DNA of 64,000 nt, taken from NCBI GenBank assembly GCA_037479115.1, contig JBBFLK010000004.1:62001-126000 (forward strand), given 5' to 3'. Position numbers and translations under genes: made by a program. Positions within the stretch are counted from its first letter, which is position 1; every line of letters starts with the position of its first letter. Under the pieces are notes generated by a model. That model saw only the letters and a list, made by a program, of their open reading frames with translations. It did not search any database and was not told where the DNA came from. Below are positions 60,793 to 64,000 of the stretch, piece by piece. The stretch comes from Anaerohalosphaeraceae bacterium (GTDB lineage: Bacteria > Planctomycetota > Phycisphaerae > Sedimentisphaerales > Anaerohalosphaeraceae).

Positions 60793-61860
60793 ATGCTCAA
60801 AGCTCTTCGAATCGCCAGTCTTGCGGCTGTGATAGGCGCCGTCGTCGTTCTGGCGGCGGTAGCTGTACTGGGCTTTCGCGGCGATCCGGAAATCGAGGCC
60901 TTTTTGGCCCAGGAAGGGGTGGTTGAGCAGTTCCGCAAAAAAAGCCAGACCGTCCCAGCCGCCAAACCCGATGCCGTTTCCCCGCTGGAGCAGGCCGCCA
61001 AGGCCTTTGCCCTGCGGATAGACCCGCCTCCTCCTCCGCCGCCGCCCAAGCCGGTTGAACCGCCCAAGCCCCCGGAGGTCAAACCGCCGGTCGTCCAGCC
61101 GCCCAGACCGCCGGAAAACAGACAGCCGACCCTAACGGCCAAGTTTACCCTGATTGCCACGGCCCGTTATACGGACCAACCGGAAAAGTCGATGGCCTTG
61201 CTTCAGAATGTCCAGAATGAATACAAATGGTATCGGCAGGGCGACCAGGTCGGCCATCTGGTTATTCACGAAATCAAAGACGGCTCGATTGTGCTCTATC
61301 AGGGCGACAAGTTTAACTCTGAACTGTTCATGCCGGCCCCGCCGCCGACAAAATCTCTCCTGAAGTCCGACGGGGCAGTTGCTTCCGCGGCTCCGAGAGG
61401 GCCTTCCTCCGTTTCCGTCTCCGGCATTGCTCCGGAATCGAACGAAGAGATACAGGCCGGCACGCTCGGTCCATCCGCCGACGGACAGCCTGACATATCG
61501 AGAGCAGCTTCGTCCCGGCCTCCTCGGCCCCAGCCGGCTGCCTCTCCGCCGCGGATTGCGACGACAATCCCAATGCAGGAAGAAGTGCCCACACTCGAGA
61601 TAGACCCCCAAGAACAGATTCGCTCCATCGAAGAAAGCATAGCTGCTATTGAAAATATTATGAGACAGACTGCTCCTCAGGAGGGACAATCAGAAGAAGA
61701 ACGTCAGGCCGAACAGCAGGCCTGGCAGGAACTTCTGAAGGTGCTGGCCAAAGAAAAAGAAACGCTGCTTCAGGCCGCCTCAGACGGGGAGCCGTCCGCA
61801 GAGAAAAAAACCGACTCTTCCTCGGCAAAAGAGGCGGACGCATCCCGGAAAACTCAATAA
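60793..61860 (+). CDS. GspC/PilP-like type II secretion connector protein
   Basis: This 355-residue protein has one N-terminal membrane helix (8-28), a Pro-rich linker beginning with eight consecutive prolines (about 78-114) and a small beta domain (LIATARYTDQPEKSMALLQN, WYRQGDQVGHLVIHEIKDGSIVLYQGD) like the homology region of GspC and PilP, which link the inner-membrane platform to the secretin. The C-terminal third is Pro/Glu-rich and helical. The secretin gene follows 247 bp later in the same direction, supporting this reading. Overall sequence similarity to classical GspC is low. Confidence 0.72.
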   Translation: MLKALRIASLAAVIGAVVVLAAVAVLGFRGDPEIEAFLAQEGVVEQFRKKSQTVPAAKPDAVSPLEQAAKAFALRIDPPPPPPPPKPVEPPKPPEVKPPVVQPPRPPENRQPTLTAKFTLIATARYTDQPEKSMALLQNVQNEYKWYRQGDQVGHLVIHEIKDGSIVLYQGDKFNSELFMPAPPPTKSLLKSDGAVASAAPRGPSSVSVSGIAPESNEEIQAGTLGPSADGQPDISRAASSRPPRPQPAASPPRIATTIPMQEEVPTLEIDPQEQIRSIEESIAAIENIMRQTAPQEGQSEEERQAEQQAWQELLKVLAKEKETLLQAASDGEPSAEKKTDSSSAKEADASRKTQ

Positions 61861-62107
61861 TCTGTGGAATGAACCCCTTTTTTGTCCGATAGATTTTCAA
61901 CGAACGTTTTTCCCGTCTTTTCAGGGAACCAGTTCACAAGCCGATGGTCTGAATAAGAGAGAGATTTTTTGTCGGCAGAAACGCCCGGAAAAGTAGTACG
62001 GAAAGACCTTTATAACCGATAAATAAAGGATAGTTTTTGGAAAGGCGGCGCCAAGAACGTACGACCTTTCCCCTGGAGTATTTTACGGCAACAGATTGGA
62101 GCAGGAT

Positions 62108-64000
62108 ATGCACTCGAACGGACACGGCTGCCCGCGGAATCGAAGAAGAATGCGAGTGTTGTTCAGTTTCTTGGCTGTCTGGTTTGTCCTGTATGAACCG
62201 GCCCATTCGGCAACGAGGACCTCGGCGCCGAGTGCGGAGCGCAGCCGTCTGTATCGACTGAATCATCGTCCGGCGGAGGAAATGAAGGCCGTCCTGCTCC
62301 ATCTGGGCATCGGACGCCGGGTGGACGCCCTTTCAGAAAAGATTCTGATTGTCACCAGCAGTCAGCCGGAGGATTTGATTCGGGCCTCCAGTGTCCTTCA
62401 GATGCTTGACCAGCCGACCGTGCGGGGGCTCAAGCAATGGCAGCCGTCGGAGGTCGGACTGCCCGGTACGGAGTACCTGTTTGGGGAACTGAAACTCTCG
62501 GAGCTCCAGGGGGGTACGCTGCTGGACCCGCCGCCGGGCACTATGGACAATGCCCTGCTTCTGGATGAGCATCAGGGAGGGCTGCTCGCCATCGGAAATG
62601 AAACGATGCTGAATCGGCTGGACCAGATTATCAGTCAGTGGACAGCCAAGCGGCAGCCGAAGCCCGTTGCGGTGCCGGCGGAACCGTCGCCCGCTCCTTC
62701 AGCCCAGCCGCAGCCGGTCCAGCCGTCCGAGCCGCAAAAAGAACCCAATTTGCCTTCGGCCGAGACGACCGCCGCGGCTCTGCCGGTTACCCCTGCAGAA
62801 CCGTCCGCACCAACGGAGCGACCTTCAGAAATCCCGGAGCCGGAACCGTCCCCCCAGCCGCAGGATGAAGACTTTTTCAGTCAGGAACTGATGAAGGCGC
62901 TGGCGGCGGCTCAGGAAAAAGCCGAACAGCTCCAGAAAGAAATTGAACTCGAAAAGCAGAACGCGGAGGAGGAAGAAGATGCGGCCTTCCTGGAGGTGAT
63001 TGAAGCCCTGCGGCGACGGGCGACGGGAGAAGAAGCCGCTGCCGAACCAAAAACCGAACCCATTCCGGGCTCTCTGCTGGCCCGTCTGGAGGAGCAGCTG
63101 GCTCGACAGGAGCAGCAGATTGCCGAGCTGAAGGCGCTGCTGGCCGAGCGAACCGCCCCCAAAGACTCTAAAATCCGTACGGCCCCCGGTCTTCCCGAAC
63201 CGGTTATCCCGGAAGGAGAGAAGGAACTGGAGCTGACCATCACCCTGCCGGAAAAGGTGGAAATCACACAGCTGATTGAACTGGTCGGCAAGCAGCTGGG
63301 GCTGAACTATATGTACGACCCGACGCAGGTGCGCGGGGACGTGACCCTGAAGATTCACGACGGACGAATCAAAGTCAAAGACACCTATGCCCTGCTCGAA
63401 TCCGTGATGCGGTTCCGCGGTTTTGTGATGACGCGCCGCGGCAATCTGGTGACGATTGTGCCGGCCGGCCAGATTCGTCAGGCCGACCCGGCGATTGTCT
63501 CGCCGGATGAGCCGATTGCACCGGGGGATGTCATCGTCAGCAGCGTCTTTCCGCTCAAACACATCTCGCCGGCAGCAGCCCAGAAAATGCTCACAGACCT
63601 GCAGCTGGGAACCTCCTTTGTGCCGGTCAACGAAACAAACACGCTGATTGTAACGGACTATTCCTACCGAATGGACCGCATCAATCAGGTGATTTCCCTG
63701 GTGGACGTGGCGGGAGAGCCGAAACGCTTTGCCTTTCGGCAGCTGCAGTACACCTCCGCGGCGGACATTCTGAACAAACTGCGGACCCTGACGGCCCAAA
63801 TGAGCGGGATTTCCGTCGTATCCTCGGCCGGCACGGAGGATGCCGCCGCCCGTGCGCAGGCCCCGGTGGTGCAGCGGGACGCCCAGGGCCGAGTCATCGC
63901 ACCGCGCCCGCCGCAGACGCCGCAGCCGACTCCGGCTCCCGCTCCCTCCGCTCCCGCGCAGGAAACGGTCTTTCTGGACACGGACGAGCGAACCAACCGA
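62108..64000 (+). CDS. GspD-like type II secretion secretin (partial, C-terminus outside window)
   Basis: I read this frame directly because it is open to the window edge; 631 codons are visible. A signal sequence (about 15-35) is followed by an unusual N-terminal region with a long Pro/Glu/Ala linker (about 180-265) and a coiled coil (EKAEQLQKEIELEKQNAEEE, later LARLEEQLARQEQQIAELK). Then come the secretin N domains: N0 (LELTITLPEKVEITQLIELVG, DPTQVRGDVTLKI), N1 (VFPLKHISPAAAQKMLTDL, NTLIVTDYS) and the start of N2 (FAFRQLQYTSAADILNKL), with a Pro-rich insertion. The outer-membrane barrel must lie beyond 64000. GGAG precedes ATG 62108. The N-terminal 350 residues are not standard for GspD. 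Confidence 0.85.
   Translation, partial: MHSNGHGCPRNRRRMRVLFSFLAVWFVLYEPAHSATRTSAPSAERSRLYRLNHRPAEEMKAVLLHLGIGRRVDALSEKILIVTSSQPEDLIRASSVLQMLDQPTVRGLKQWQPSEVGLPGTEYLFGELKLSELQGGTLLDPPPGTMDNALLLDEHQGGLLAIGNETMLNRLDQIISQWTAKRQPKPVAVPAEPSPAPSAQPQPVQPSEPQKEPNLPSAETTAAALPVTPAEPSAPTERPSEIPEPEPSPQPQDEDFFSQELMKALAAAQEKAEQLQKEIELEKQNAEEEEDAAFLEVIEALRRRATGEEAAAEPKTEPIPGSLLARLEEQLARQEQQIAELKALLAERTAPKDSKIRTAPGLPEPVIPEGEKELELTITLPEKVEITQLIELVGKQLGLNYMYDPTQVRGDVTLKIHDGRIKVKDTYALLESVMRFRGFVMTRRGNLVTIVPAGQIRQADPAIVSPDEPIAPGDVIVSSVFPLKHISPAAAQKMLTDLQLGTSFVPVNETNTLIVTDYSYRMDRINQVISLVDVAGEPKRFAFRQLQYTSAADILNKLRTLTAQMSGISVVSSAGTEDAAARAQAPVVQRDAQGRVIAPRPPQTPQPTPAPAPSAPAQETVFLDTDERTNR

Overview
The window looks like a chromosomal segment of a Planctomycetota bacterium, most likely class Phycisphaerae (Sedimentisphaerales-like). 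This assignment is an inference. It rests on three large secreted polysaccharide-degrading enzymes ending in paired dockerin-like motifs (DxNxDxxVDxxDLxxLAxxWL), FN3/PA14/LamG decoration, a TonB-dependent receptor of the 'DLMNLDV' type, GTP-dependent PEP carboxykinase, scattered type II secretion genes and high-GC coding DNA. No rRNA or tRNA gene was recognised.

Layout. 1-4.4 kb: folC (cut by the window edge) diverges from transketolase, followed by a small AT-rich two-gene module (putative BECR-fold nuclease plus DUF2283). 4.5-11.1 kb: a divergent pectin-side-chain pair, a GH43 arabinanase and a PL1 pectate lyase. 11.2-18.1 kb: phosphofructokinase, a stand-alone CoaB domain, and a leftward run (SDR, M50 protease, aldo/keto reductase, purB, pyrE) interrupted by a four-helix-bundle gene lying between 35-bp perfect inverted repeats. 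18.2-22.7 kb: M42 peptidase, PilZ protein, a membrane-anchored unknown and thioredoxin reductase. 23-27.1 kb: parB without parA but with two perfect parS sites, and a translationally coupled pair of HtrA-like proteins, one active and one lacking the catalytic His. 27.4-29.1 kb: an AbiF-type HEPN protein preceded by its own promoter, a predicted pseudoknotted ~60-nt RNA and a terminator, then an HNH nuclease. 29.2-34.4 kb: a GH76/LamG/dockerin enzyme and a choice-of-anchor protein with a frame break in its signal peptide.

34.6-43.8 kb is an arsenic island made of two ArsR-controlled operons. The first holds arsR, an ArsP/YraQ-like permease, four thioredoxin/zinc-type redox proteins, CcdA and a Tat-exported flavoprotein. 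The second holds arsR, two tandem arsenate reductases, arsM, acr3 and a membrane thioredoxin. Together they could reduce arsenate, export arsenite, methylate it and export the trivalent methyl product, with an extracytoplasmic thiol relay fed through CcdA.

43.8-58.6 kb: a split spermidine-synthase-like pair, a ferritin-like protein, a coiled-coil lipoprotein, an EIIA protein, GspF, a chain rnpA-merR-mlaD joined by 4-nt overlaps, a TonB receptor, PEP carboxykinase and groES-groEL. 58.6-59.5 kb is a gene-free tract holding at least four repeat families. 59.5-64 kb: a DUF1573 lipoprotein, a GspC/PilP-like protein and the N-terminal half of a GspD secretin that runs off the window.

Three repeat families recur: dRS3-like ATTCCC-N8-GGGAAT palindromes with trailing half-sites (three arrays), CAGTTAT/CAGTCAT heptamers (four loci) and a ~120-bp hairpin-bearing duplication. 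The strongest candidate for a special system is the AbiF-RNA unit; next are the arsenic redox island, the HtrA pair and the inverted-repeat cassette.
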